NCBI GenBank assembly: GCA_024704765.1
Contig: JAKMXF010000304.1
Coordinates: 173,834-237,833, forward strand
DNA: 64,000 nucleotides
From: Oopsacas minuta
Lineage: Eukaryota > Porifera > Hexactinellida > Lyssacinosida > Leucopsacidae
Direction: 5' to 3'
Positions 24,208 through 35,948 of this stretch are shown in pieces. Both the position numbers and the translations under genes were made by a program. The notes under the pieces are model-generated. The model did not search any database. It was not told the origin of the DNA and saw only the letters and a list, made by a program, of their open reading frames with translations. The first letter of the stretch is position 1. Each line of letters opens with the position of its first letter.

Positions 24208-26331
24208 ATGGCAGAAAACACGCGTGGTAGAGTATTTCATCCTATTTTTGGTTATCCAGGACCCATTCCAGAAAATCAACTTCCCACAAAACTAGATATA
24301 TATAATCATTATGGGATGCTTAGAAATGAAGATTCTAAATCAACTAGAGAAGATATAGCGAAGGAATTAACTGAAGTATGAGTGTATATCTATAATTTGG
24401 CTTCCATACCCACTATATCAGAGCTCAAAATAAAACAGTACATTATCTCTGATATTATTGAGAGAGCTAAATACTACGGGAAAAGTATCCAAAACAAGCA
24501 ACAACCTAATCGTATACAGCCTATTATTTCCGAATTCAATGTCTTGTTCGATGTCTCAAGTTGCAAATGCCTAATTCAGGAAGGTAAATGTTTTTGCTCT
24601 CTCGATAAAAAGATACCACGTCGTGAGTGGCCATTTCTCTTTGATCAGCGAAACGCTCAAAATTATTTATATCCAGCTTGGATTGCATGACAACCTCTAA
24701 AAATATTGTTAAACAAAAAAGAAAAGAGGCACAATATGAAAGAGAAAAAAGGGAAATGAAGAGATTACATGCAGTTCAACCTTCGCAAGAATTTATAGAA
24801 TGTGACTTTGAAGAGTTTGAATCTTTTGACTCGAGTACATCTAATACTCACAAGTATACACGTAATCATAATCAATTACGAAATTTAGCCATAATGTGTG
24901 ATAGATATCAAATTAGCGATCGGGCAGGTGCAGCTATGGCTAACGCAGTACTGCAGGATTACGGTATTATCACACAGGAAGAAGATAGTCAAATTATTGA
25001 TAGAAACAAACTCCGTAGATCTAGATTCTCTGTGAGAAAGGAATTGGCTAATGAGGCTCATGAAACTATCAATGATATATCTGCAATATATTTTGATAGC
25101 CGTAAAGATCAAACTCGAGTACTGGTAGAAAGAGAAGATGGACATTTGCATCAGGATACTGCAAATGAAGAACATTATACTGTCTTATCTGAACCGGGGA
25201 ATCAGTATGTTACCCCCCATATAACACCAAGTTCTGGTAAAGCCAAAGATATAGCAACGGAATTGACTGATCTTTGCAGGGAGTGTAATTCAAATTTAAT
25301 GGCGGTTGGAGCTGATGGAGCTCGTGTTAACACTGGAATCTACAATGGGTGTATTAGATTACTTGAACTAGAGTTCACAAAACCACTCCATTAGTTTATT
25401 TGCCAATTACATGGTAATGAACTTCCATTGAGGCATCTCTTTCAAATAATAGATGGAAAAACCAGTGGACCCAATTCTTTTAAAGGAGTAATTGGTAAAG
25501 AATTTAATTGCGATTTTAGTTGCAAACCAATTGCAGTGTATCATCCTTTGTGCGGTAAACTCAACTTATTGATTGCGATATTCTCAAGAATTTAAATGAA
25601 GATCAGAAATATCTATATAATATCTGTCATGCAGTTCATATTAGTATTTGCTCATCTGAACTGGAATCGATGCAACCTGGTGGTACATTTCTACGATACA
25701 TCCTACACCTGAATTATTCCGACTTGTCAATTTTATTGTCAATTATTATACACCAGTTTGGTTTGGAATCAAGAGTAACCCGATTTGCACAGATGGACCT
25801 AAAAATATGTATTTTGCGATATCTTTGCTGCGAGATTTATCGGAGTCTGACCAAGGAATAATTTGCGATGTGATACAGAGAAACTCATATTTTTGTCATC
25901 CAGAAAATCTCCTGTTATCGATGCTTGCAGATAATGATGAACAAATTAGGCAAAAGGCAGTGAAGACTATTTTAGATATCCGATTTAATAGTTCATCATT
26001 TAGACCGATTGAAATTCGCCCATTTAATCTTCCTTCAATAAGGTTCACTGCCGAAACATGTGGATATGATTGATTGGGAAACCATATTTATCACAGAACC
26101 GCATTTTACAAGATATCTCTCAAAAGAAGTACTAATTAATTGTGTACGTGCTCCACTTGAAATTCCAGCATATCCATGCCATCACAAGCTGTTGGAAGAA
26201 CTATTCAATTAGTCACCAAAAGTTCGTGTTCAGTGACAGGAGAAGATGCGAGACATAGATTAATTCTTTCAACCCTAACATCAAGAGAAGAAATGCCCGC
26301 ATTTGAGCCAAAGAAAGATTATGGTTGTTAA
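24208..26331 (+). pseudogene. Transposase-like protein of the 8-bp-TSD element, decayed
   Basis: The ATG at 24208 begins MAENTRGRVFHPIFGYPGP. In-frame stops at 24379 (ending ELTEV) and 25392 (before FICQLHGNELPLRHLF) and frameshifts near 24680, 25560 and 25800 break it. Conserved-looking blocks in order: a Cys cluster (CKCLIQEGKCFC), YQISDRAGAAMANAVLQDYG, HYTVLSEPG, TPSSGKAKDIATEL, AVGADGARVNTG, LHGNELPLRHLF, DGKTSGPNSFKGVIGK, HPENLLLSML and a C-terminal SREEMPAFEPK. The same block order occurs in many uncharacterised animal proteins. The Asp in GADGARVNTG could be the first residue of an RNase H-fold DDE site, but that is inference. It fills most of the element between the TIRs and is the only candidate transposase. 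Confidence 0.75.
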
Positions 26332-26379
26332 ATATACTTGCTATAACATAATTGAATCATATACTACGATAGATAAAAA

Positions 26380-26749
26380 GCTAGTAATTTTAAAATAATC
26401 GGGAAAAAGGGGGAGTGGGTAATAATATTAGGGTATGATAGAATATGCAAAAAAGATCTTGATACCTTGAGTATCCTTGGACATAGAAATTCGATTAATG
26501 CACCATTCAATAGCAAATATGCGACTTACTATTACCAATAATATATATAAAGGGGCTAAGTCAAAGGATTAAAATTCGGACAATATAAAATCAATTTTGC
26601 GAAAGTAGCACAGCAAAAATATAGTACCGCAAGGGTCAAATCGTTTATTTTTCAAATTTAAGTCTCGCATTTCCTAGAAAATGGTGAAGGCAACTTTTCT
26701 CTTAGGTAGAAGTTGAACCGACGATTTATACTTTTCTCGATCCGGCCTA
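26380..26749. repeat. Right long TIR of the 8-bp-TSD transposon
   Basis: Inverted partner of 23594-23968, ending ...CTCGATCCGGCCTA at 26749, directly before the duplicated ATCCCTAG. Confidence 0.85.
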
Positions 26750-26949
26750 ATCCCTAGTCCAATCTCCATAATCAGTAGTTAGGATTTTATATTTTAGGGT
26801 ATGCCTCCGGATGGTTCTACAAGTGAGTATATTTTAGGATATTGAAGACTGTCTTGTTCTTACATTTCCCCATTGAAATACGTTAGAGTACTAGTCGGTT
26901 TTAATTTCACAATGTGATTAACAAACGATACATACTTTGAAAATGTTGA

Positions 26950-28748
26950 CACAATGGGTTATTTTGGGTAAATATTTCCGATAGGCTATAACTTCAAGAT
27001 TTTTTATTATTTTCTGCTGAATATTGGCTACTGGGGTTTTAACTGAAGACAAAAATTTGGCATGTCCTATTTTGAAACTGTGTTACCATTTGAAATTATG
27101 ACGTGATATTTTATTTCCAAAAATATTCAAATTTATTTCGTTTTGTGTAATACATGACTATATAGAATATTCATAATAGTATCATGTCTCAATAGCGAAT
27201 ACTAGTAACTAGGCAACGCATCAGTTACTGAAGATTCATATCCCAATCTAGTATGAAGCATAATATTGTGATTCGGATATGTCGTATAAGAATGTGATAT
27301 ATTATGTCAACTACAAAATACATAAATATTTCAACCTAAATTAGTGTATGTCAAATTATTTCACAATGAATTATAGTCATACAAAGCTGTAAAATTGAAC
27401 TTACAAATCATGAAGTAAGTGAAATCTGTGGATACTAAAAGGGCAATCGAAATTCGGAAGTAGACGTCAATTTGGCAAGTAGAATAATTGGAGAAAACCC
27501 GACTCACTATTACCAACATTCTCAAAATATATGAAGAACCACCATTTGAGGTGTACTCGGCTTAGATTAACAATAGCACGATCAGTCCGAAACTAATCTT
27601 GAACAAATAGTTCTTAAGCGTCAGGACTATATTACAAGTACTGAAACTCCAGCCCAAAGTTAGCCAGTTGGTCTCTAATTCGTGATTTTCGTACAACTCA
27701 AATATACCTCCGTTCCAAATTTACCCATCAGTATCAAATCCAATTGGAGTAACAGTTAACTACATTAATCACATAGTAAATCTCTTCAGACGTAGCTTCA
27801 CACACTCTATACAATCTATCGAAGAACCCCTAATGTACCCCCTCAACTTTATGGTTGAACATGGTGTAGATGGGTCGGGAAGTCACAGTGTGTCTAATCT
27901 TAGATCTCAAACAGTTCGTGATCGTTCAAATTTTCTCTTGTTTATGGTTTCTCCTCTTGAATTGACAGATTGTCAAGGAAATTTTATCTGTTCTAATCAA
28001 TACCCAAATTCTATATTCTCTGACCAGCCAATCGCATTGCTATCTCAAAAAAGAGACATTGAAAGTGTCACTACTCTAAAGAGTTTCCTGAATCCAAAAA
28101 TTGATGAACTCGTGTCAACTGGATTCGAGAATGAAAGTGGACTTGTGAATAATAATTGAGTTAAACATTATATCAACATAGTAACATTAGCCTGACATAC
28201 CATATTAACCAAAAGTCTTGAATGGAATGTTAGTACTATTTTGGTTTTGCTGAACTTCGCTAAACAATTATTTATAGAATAGTTTTATTATGTAGTCTAT
28301 CATGCCTGTAATTTCCTGAATAGTGCGAGAAATTGTGAGAAACTTTTCTTCACGACAAAGTAGGTTCGGATTAGTCATGTTATATAACCTATAATTATGC
28401 TGTATCATCACAAAGTCAAGTAGAGAAAATTAATGAAAATTCGCATAAATTAGGTTTGAACTGTAAAAGTAACATTACAACTACACCTAGTAAGGTTTTG
28501 ATAGTATTTTGAAGGTTGAAATTATAATTATAAGAATTTAAGTTGTTTGCGCAAAAATATGGTTTCATAAGTCCCGAAAATTAACATACTTTGGTGTGAC
28601 TTTAAGATAGTACAACAATCATGTAAGTTGATTCAGATGAAAAGCAATTGTAGATTTGGATGCGCCTACATATTTCTAATCATCCTCACTATATTGACAA
28701 GATTTATATATGAAAATTTCCCCTACTGGAAGCGAATAGCCCACTGTG
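26950..28748. mobile_element. RAG1-like element, second family, copy 3 (internally deleted)
   Basis: The left end is CACAATGGGTTATT and the inverted right end is CACAGTGGGCTATT, each a RAG-type heptamer. The inner block TTCCRRTAGG lies 19 bp from the left heptamer (26976-26985) and 10 bp from the right one (28722-28731). TGTTGA abuts or nearly abuts both ends (26944-26949 and 28749-28754), suggesting a duplication, though a 5-bp one would need a one-base offset. At 1.8 kb only a central piece of the RAG1-like gene remains (27737-28159). The left 800 bp reappears inverted at 33023-33853. Confidence 0.65.
27737..28159 (+). pseudogene. RAG1-like transposase fragment, second family
   Basis: A 141-codon open block beginning NPIGVTVNYINHIVNLFRRS and reading VEHGVDGSGSH, FLLFMVSPLEL, SIFSDQPIALLSQKRDIES and LNPKIDEL. 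It aligns with residues around 245-360 of the first RAG1-like copy (GIAVSY, SDGLDGSGSH, FILFGFKV, PFSIRPVAILAL) with nearly the same spacing, but shares far less identity than copies 1 and 2 do. The first catalytic Asp (SDG) is His here (EHG). The zinc, second-carboxylate and Glu regions are missing. It is a dead fragment of a separate RAG1-like lineage. Its 5' part is repeated inverted at 33023-33853. Confidence 0.7.
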
Positions 28749-29485
28749 TGTTGACTCTATATACATATTGTGCGAGATGTTTTCAATTTGGAGATGTTGT
28801 CGAATCGCCAACATCTACCATGAGAGATGTTGGCCATTTACGATCTTTAACTGGAGTTGTTTATTATTGCAGTTTAGCGTTTACTAGTATATGGCTTCTT
28901 ATGCATAATAATGAGGTATTTCTTGAGAGCATCCAATACACTTGATCTGATATTAATATCACACGCAACTTCTTCCAATGTTGGCTAAATGTTTGACCAT
29001 ATTATATTCCGATCCATAGAAGTTAATTGCAAGGTATTTTTCTTTGATATCATTCTCCTTTGATAGCCAATAGCATACAGAATAATATTCCTTAAGCTTG
29101 ATTTTGTAGAGAAATCACTTGATTCATGCTCACCCTTTCTGCAGAAATCTGATTGTTGTCTTAATAGAATCGATGTATAGGCTAATTTTCGTAATGAAAT
29201 TGTGGATGGGACATGCATTTACTAATTGTAGATATTTGTAATCACCTCCCCATTCAGCACAAAGAGTTTCTACCTATTAAAAATAAGGGACAATCTGTTT
29301 GATTTCACCTAACTGAATGTTGGGAAGACATCTAATCACATCTTTCTCTGCAGCACTAGGAGCCCTTGAAGAAATATTTTAGGTGACTTTTACGAGGAGT
29401 AGGTTTGGATCTCAATCTGGATGATGCTATCGTTTTCTCATAAATATTTTCCAGTTGGTATTGTATTTGGGATGACATCCAAAGG
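28749..29485. other. Non-coding, with a block repeated inverted at 32800-32960
   Basis: 28765-28905 (GTTGTCGAATCGCCAA, GTTTAGCGT, TATATGGCTTCT) is found again, inverted, at about 32800-32960. It also holds an inverted CCAACATCT...AGATGTTGG pair. Nothing else seen. Confidence 0.5.
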
Positions 29486-30824
29486 TAACGGGTGAGCACT
29501 AAAATTTTAGACGTATTTTATAGTTCACCATAACAACGAGATATTTACAAATTCATAAATCTTTGTTCACCAATGCATTATTTGTATATAGATTTCAAAT
29601 TCAAACCATTTTCGATTATTTTAGAACATACCACCTGGAGATGGATCATTTGAAAGTGACACAACGGCGACACATTATTGGACAATTTTTTCGTAAAAAT
29701 TATGACCATGGGATTTCTTATACAGTTAAGCATTTTTTGGCGTTTGGAATCGCAAGATCTACTATCTACGACATCATTTCTACTATCAAGAATAGAGGAA
29801 CCCTAAACAGGAAGTTGGGTAGCGGTCGCAAGTCTGTCAGAATGCCCAAGAGGCTCCGGCGATCTCTCTTGTGCAAAATTAGTAATAAAGTAGAAGTCTC
29901 CACCAGCAAAATGGCTCGAAAATTCGATATCTCTCAATCATATGTCCGTAAGATTATCAAAGAGAATGGTGTTACATATCGTAAACGTAAGCGAGTCCCA
30001 GATAGCAAACCAGAACAAGAATTGAGGGCTAAGTCCAGGTGTCTAAAATTACGGAGAGACTTTTTTCTCCCATCAAGCATAACTCAAATTGTAATGGATG
30101 ACGAATCGTATTTCGGACTAAAGGATGATAATATCAATGTCAATAAGGGTTATTATATTTCAGAATCTCTCTCAGCCAAGTCTCTGAATCCTAGAATCAG
30201 TTATATTCGTAAATCCAAGTACCCACCTAAACTTTAATTTGGTTAGCAATTTCCAAAGAAGGCATATCAGAGCCATACTTTTGTCCTCGGAATCTTTCAA
30301 TTACTGGCAAAATTTACCGAAATCAATGCATAAAAAAGCATCTAATTCCTTTCTTAGGAAAGTTTCATGATGAGGGTAAATATTACTTCTGGCCTGATCT
30401 AGCAAGTAGCCATTGTGCGAAAGATACGCTTAAACTTTTTGAAGATCTAAATATCCCATATATTCCAAAATCTGCTAACCCTCCTAATACACCTCAATTA
30501 AGGCCAATTGAGGATTTCTGGGGTTATTTGAAATCCAAAGTTTATGAAGGTGGGTGGGAAGCTAAATCCTTCAGAATGTTGAAGCAAAGGATTCGGAAAT
30601 CAATCAGGCAAGTGGAATTTTCAATTGTCCATAGGCTATTTTCAAGTGTCAAGACGAATATCCGAAAATCTGCAGACAATGGCCCATTAGCAGCGATCCA
30701 TTGAATTCTAACTAAATTAACATGTAATTTAACAAATATGATCGAATTATACAATACTCTGTTGATAATTGATACATGCTCAAACAAGATGAAATTTGTC
30801 TAATTTTTTAGTGCTCACCCGTTA
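29486..30824. mobile_element. DD37E Tc1/mariner transposon with TIRs and TA duplication
   Basis: TA at 29486-29487 and 30823-30824. The TIRs read ACGGGTGAGCACTAAAA on the left and are perfectly inverted on the right. Total 1.34 kb, with a transposase gene filling the interior. The perfect short TIRs and exact duplication suggest a fairly recent insertion. Confidence 0.93.
29641..30704 (+). pseudogene. DD37E Tc1/mariner transposase, single frameshift
   Basis: The ATG at 29641 starts MDHLKVTQRRHIIGQFFRK. The N-terminal half holds two HTH regions (RSTIYDIISTIKNRG; SQSYVRKIIKENG) joined by a GSGRKS hook. The catalytic Asp is in VMDDESYFGL. The first frame stops at 30237; shifting one base at AAACTTTAATTTGG restores LIWLAISKEGISEPYF and then FWPDLASSHCAK (second Asp) and TPQLRPIEDFWGYLK (Glu), ending AAIH. 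I count 37 residues between the second Asp and the Glu, which places it in the DD37E group of Tc1/mariner. One indel separates it from a full transposase of roughly 350 residues. Confidence 0.88.
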
Positions 30825-30884
30825 CGATAGTTTCCACGAACTTTACAAGGGGCAATGTTTCGTTGCACAATTGCACAATTCTCT

Positions 30885-32230
30885 CTACATAGACATATAT
30901 TGTTTCCTACCTTGAGAAAGAAGATTAGCGGGACCATGCATCTTGATTTCTGTTGTAGGAATATCTTGAACACTCAAATAGGAAGAGTCTGTCCATTGTT
31001 CGATTTCACCCCTTGAAAAATTCCGTTGCAAAGTTCGGTTTTGGTTCCTATACGGAAGAATTGTTTGACTCTTTAGTTGTTCACCTAAAATATGACTTGG
31101 ACCTAGCTTGCCTCTATCTATTCTAGAATAGGTACCCTTGTATAGTCTCCTATACTCAATGGAGGAAGCCTTAAAACAGCGTAGTAAGTATTTTGTCCGC
31201 CTGAATCTTTTGTGTTCGTTGTACAGCAAGCTGGGTTTTATTTTGCTGAGAGGTGCTCGTACATTGCAATTTCATACAGAAGGCATGTTTATGAGACTCT
31301 CCTCTTAGCGGTGACATGTGTTGGAGCAATAACTATGCCCAATTGATTACATATGTCACAGGACAGCCCATCTTCTCCAATCGAAAAGTTACAAACTTGA
31401 CATGATATATTATCAGAAAGCGTATATACACATGCTCGAAACTTTTCGCATCAATTTTCGTTTTGGTGTAATACTCAACTAATCCATTTCCATTTGCCTC
31501 TTGATCCATTATAATAATTTCACTATCAGATTCTAGATTGCTCTCTACCTGACCATCAGGTTCATTATCCAACTGCGGATCTAATGAATTTAAATCTTCA
31601 ATGCTCTCAATAGAATGGTGCAATTCTTCTGTGAGTTAAAATCATACAATCCTTTTAGTGCACATCTGTTCTATAGAATTCTGTAGCGACCATTCTTTCA
31701 TACGCTATGTACAGTAGTATTTTTATGTGTGATACATTTTCTAGTACACTACCCGAATTAGAGTTTTGGAAATTGCCAAGAAAACTTATGAGAACACTTT
31801 CTACGCGTTAGTTGGCACTCTCAACTGAGCCTTGCGATTGTGGGTGCCATGGCTTACCTTGAATGATTTTAGTTGTTGCTATAATCGATTTAGAGTAACT
31901 ATCAAAATATAGTCGTCAAATTCATTCCCACGATCGCTTTGGAGGATTCACGGCGCATCCAGTGATAGAAAGCACTCGTAAGTGTATGAGCGACTTCTAT
32001 GGTGCAAATTTCTTCAGCGTTCGTAACACTATTCATTTACAAAATTGATCTTGATAATTGAATATCCAATTATTTTCCCCATTTGAATTCGATCTCATCT
32101 CGATGAGATCAACTTGCCCTCTTGCGCAAAATTCATTTGATAGTACTGGCTTGTCGCAATAGATTTTTCGAGATTTATTCATGATCCTAGATTGATGTGC
32201 GGGGCTTTGTGAAAGAAAAATCTTCACCAA
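30885..32230 (-). pseudogene. KRBA2-like integrase relic
   Basis: Scattered minus-strand frames, in order from 32230: SRKIYCDKPVLSNEFCARGQVDLIEMRS and NNWIFNYQDQF (first Asp region of a retroviral-type integrase core); AEEICTIEVAHTL; KPWHPQSQGSVESAN near 31820-31860 (catalytic Glu region); an acidic linker (31333-31623); then RIDRGKLGPSHILGEQLKS and ANLLSQGRKQY at 30885-31229. This order matches KRBA2/SCAND3-like integrase proteins of invertebrates. Many stops and shifts make it inactive. It shares the integrase fold with the Ginger-like gene at 53.8-58.1 kb but is clearly a different family. It lies between the inverted RAG1-like copies. Confidence 0.6.
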
Positions 32231-32743
32231 TTCAATATTTATGAATTAATCCTGTTCTCTATTTTTAGGATGTTATGATTTGCATCTTCTATTATCAACT
32301 TGCTCTCAACACCAATGAATTTGTGGAATATGGTTCCAAACGGAACTACTATAAGTGATCGGTTTGTGGTTTCCTCGAGTATGGCTCAATGTATCTTAAC
32401 TCTTTCATGTTGTTTGATTCTATAAGATGGAAATTTTCCACTGTACCTTCATCTCGTTTTGTTTTATGGCCATAATCCATTTTGTCGATGATTTTGCCAT
32501 TTATTGCTTGGTCTATATGCGACATTGGGGATTTTTCATCTTCATCACAATCATTTCTTCGAATTTCCTTTTGTTATGATTTTCAGTCATTTCAAACACG
32601 AGTTCGAAAAATATTATCGTATGTGTGATTGCTCTATCGTATGTGAATTTGAATACTATATTTGTAATTGCCTATATACGTATGTACAGTTGACACGATA
32701 TCGCTGATATCTCCAGCTACGTTCAATGATTTAATAATATGTT

Positions 32744-32779
32744 AAAAGTATATATATATGTATATATATATATATATTA
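32744..32779. repeat. (TA)n microsatellite
   Basis: Alternating TA run with one TG interruption, located at the presumed inner edge of the inverted copy 4. Confidence 0.8.
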
Positions 32780-32789
32780 CAGAAGCCAT

Positions 32790-33853
32790 ATAATCACGCT
32801 AAACCGAAATAATAAATTAAGTCATACATTGTAAATCGCCACATCTCTTATTCGAGGTCTTGGCGATTCGACAACATTTACAAATTGATAACAACTCGCA
32901 CAACATCAATATGAATCTTATCCATGTGAGTTTGAAGTATCCGTTCATCTAGATGCAGGAAATGCCATTAAGTGAAATTTAGCTCTGTTTGAGGACGCAA
33001 AGGTGTGATGATATGTCTCAAGAGATTTACTATGTGATCAATGTAGTTAACTGTTACTCCAATTGGATTGGATACTGATGGGTAAATTTGGAACGGAGGT
33101 ATATTTGAGTTGTACGAAAATCGCGAAATAGAGACCAACTGGCTAACTTTGGGCTGGAGTTTCAGTACTTGTAATATAGTCCTGACGCTTAAGAACTATT
33201 TGTTCAAGATTAGTTTCGGACTGATCGTGCTATTGTTTATATAAGCCGAGTACACCTCAAATGGTGGTTCTTCATATATTTTGAGAACGTTAGTTATAGT
33301 GAGTCGAGATTTCTCCAATTATTCTTTTTGCTAAATTGACATCTACTGTCGAATTTCGATTGCCCTGTTAAGTATTCAGAAATATTTCATTTGCATCATG
33401 AAGTGTGAGTGAAATTTACAGCTTGTTTGACTATAATTTATGTGAAATAATTTTATGTATACTAATTTAGGTTTAAATTATATTTATTTTTCAGTTACAT
33501 AATATGTCACATTCCTATCCAACTTATCAGAATCACAATATTATGCTTCAGACAAGATTGGGATACAATTCTGTAATATATTATGCGCTGGCTAGTTCCA
33601 ATTTTCGATCTTGAACAAGATACTATTATGAATATCCTATATAGTCGCGAATTTTAAGAAACAGAATAAATTTAAATATTTTTGGAAATTTAATGTATCG
33701 TCGTAATTTTCAAATGTAACTCATTCACGAAATCTGACATGCCTAGAAAATTGTCTGTAGTTAAAACCACAGTAGCCAAAAATTCAAGGAATTATAATGA
33801 ATATTGTTGAGGTTATAATCTATTGGAAATTTTACCCAAAATACTCAACTGTG
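32790..33853 (-). mobile_element. RAG1-like element, second family, copy 4 (inverted, deleted)
   Basis: Inverted relative of copy 3. The 5' end lies at 33853 (minus strand): CACAGTTGAGTATTTTGGGT, with TTCCAATAG 18 bp after the heptamer. Similarity to copy 3 then runs to about 33023 and includes the coding start around NPIGV; most of the gene is missing. Past the deletion it matches 28765-28905, which lies beyond the end I assign to copy 3, so the true 3' boundary is unresolved. I found no target duplication. Confidence 0.55.
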
Positions 33854-35556
33854 GTTTTCTTTACTTTTGACAATAACCTTTGAAATGCATTTTTTGACAT
33901 TATTCGCTAAATACCAAATACTTGCTAAGAATATTTATTTTCGCAGGATATCACTACCACCAAACTACAAGAAGTACCTACTTTGTTACATAAATTAACT
34001 TCAGTTTCTAAATTTTAATTCGTTGACAAATCGACAAGAATCCCTGATGGTCCTTCTACTAACATCGGCATCAAATCTTTGCTAAATTCGATGTTACTAA
34101 TTATTGTCCAAATTCGAAAAACCCTCATTAGCATTGTCTTAGATTGACATTTCAATGACCAGATATCAATAAGCTCCAACAATTGAACTGAGATAGAGAT
34201 AATTCATCAGTAACTAGGGGTTTCACAACAATTAGGGCATCATGACACATACGACATGGACCACCACATTTCTTCAAGTTCTGATGTTTTGAATAGCCAG
34301 CAATGAATGCTAAGGACTGAATAGTCAGACTATCACACTCAATGATTGAGAGGTCTATACCGTCAGAAACTGATCTTAATCATCCTCATTACTATAGTCT
34401 GCTCTTTCGTTGTACATCACGAAACACATAAAATTCAGGTAATAACGCTGCTCCAATAAGTTATTATGATACTGAATATGTGTTTAATAACAGGTTGTTG
34501 CATTATCTTCAATGATGGTCCGAAAAACAGTGTTCAAGTTTCGGGTTGTTCCAGTCTTTTCACAAATAGTTGGAGTTTGTAAATCGAAGTGATTTCGAGA
34601 TCAGTAAATATTATTAGCATGTATCAGGCACTGAATTACTTGATGAAGCCAATCCCAACCATCCATCCGTCCTAGCTTCTTCCCGCAAGTTTTGACTCTG
34701 CCCTAAGGAACCTAGAAAAGCTCCCAAAATGTATATTGGACCAACATGAGTCAATTACCTTTGAATCTACATTTGAATTCGGCTCTTTGGGTGATGTTAT
34801 TATATACATCAAAATTTCTAGGAATAGGTACAATATTTCAATAGTTGTCTGATTAATGTGCCGCTTACCTGGTTGTGATATCTTCCTGTGGATCGCAACT
34901 GTCAAGGAATGCAAGCTTATTAGTGGCAATCTTAATGTCAAGCTCAGCAATGAAGCCTCTCCTATTCTTCTTCCGAGGCTATATCGCTAAACTGAAGGAT
35001 CGAGGCTCGAATACTTAGCTGTATATCTTTACTTAACAAGTATATATATAAAACTTCATCGTGTTCATGAAAATATTTAGTAATCGAGTGTTTAGTAATA
35101 CCCACATGAGATGAATAAGCATAGCGAAAAATCAGTGCGATTAGTGGAATCAGTGCTAAATATCTGAAAATTTCAAAACTAACTCTGTATTTATAAAAGA
35201 GATATATGTTGTTTGTGAATAATTCCATAATACTTGAAAATTTTGCTATACAGTATATTATCATGTAGTGTGTTCCTATAAGCATATAATAGAGCATTTG
35301 AATGTTTCGCGACATTACAAGTTTTCAACTATACTCCAATTTGCATAATATTGGTTCTGAACCTCTGCCGAAATTGTACCAGGTCGAAAGATCGTAATCG
35401 AAAAGTCGAGTCTTAAATATGCCAACCAACACTGAAAGTAGCATGGGTTACTAAACTTCTCACACCTCTCTGCGAAGACATTTGTCGAAGTCCCAGTCTG
35501 CCAAATGCTACATTAAGGGTGAACGAAATCATCAAGATAGTGGGGAGTCAAATAGC
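33854..35556. other. Non-coding stretch
   Basis: Two minus-strand ORFs (92 and 117 codons at 34672-34950 and 34962-35315) lack motifs. The second is hydrophobic, as AT-rich chance ORFs often are. Nothing supported. Confidence 0.45.
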
Positions 35557-35564
35557 ATCTAGAC

Positions 35565-35948
35565 CAGTGTTTGTCAGAAATGACCGCCCCGAAAACGGGT
35601 CCTAAATTTTGAAAAACCACTTATGCCCTTAGTCACCATATGTGACTTTACTCCTGGCCCATTTTTAACATGCAAGAGACTGATTTTCTAATGAGATTTA
35701 CTCTTTTATTACCGCTTTTTGTTGAATGTTCGGATTATAACCCTTTTATACTGGTTTCCTAATGTTAGACAGAGGTTTGTGGAATATCAACTTAATGAAC
35801 TGACATGTTTGTTTAGATAAGATATTATGATCAATGATCATACCTAATCAGCAGATAAAGGCAGAAAGGACCGAGTTTTTCCGGAAGAAACTGGTTTCTT
35901 CAACCTGCCAAGGTCTTTTCTAGAAAAGAGCGGTTTTTCCGAACACTA
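35565..35948. mobile_element. hAT-type MITE
   Basis: Left terminus CAGTGTTTGTCAGAAATGAC; right terminus, reverse-complemented, TAGTGTTCGGAAAAACCGC. The flanking 8-mers ATCTAGAC (35557-35564) and ATCTTGAC (35949-35956) differ at one position, fitting an 8-bp hAT duplication. Length 384 bp, no ORF. Confidence 0.75.

Larger units (their letters stand above)
23594..26749. mobile_element. DNA transposon with 8-bp TSD and about 370-bp TIRs, superfamily unassigned
   Basis: A perfect 8-bp duplication ATCCCTAG flanks the element (23586-23593 and 26750-26757). The termini begin TAGGCCGGATCGAGAAAAGT and are inverted over about 370 bp. Between the arms is one plus-strand pseudogene (24208-26331) of a widespread, poorly characterised transposase-like family. 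An 8-bp duplication is known for hAT and P superfamilies, but the long TIRs, the TAGG ends and the protein do not look like standard hAT. I therefore leave the class open. Confidence 0.85.

Noticed and set aside
27040-27440. A direct-repeat or CRISPR-like array
   Set aside because: Similarities in this stretch are all to the inverted copy at 33.4-33.8 kb; there are no regularly spaced repeats.
28742-28905. Idea that 26950-33853 is one Maverick-like element with very long TIRs
   Set aside because: No polymerase, ATPase or capsid genes are present. The arms contain RAG1-like coding sequence and end in RAG-type heptamers, so two inverted RAG1-like copies explain it better.
34962-35315. Hydrophobic 117-codon minus-strand ORF, membrane-protein-like
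   Set aside because: AT-rich DNA readily yields hydrophobic frames. It has no splice sites, motif or neighbour to support a gene.
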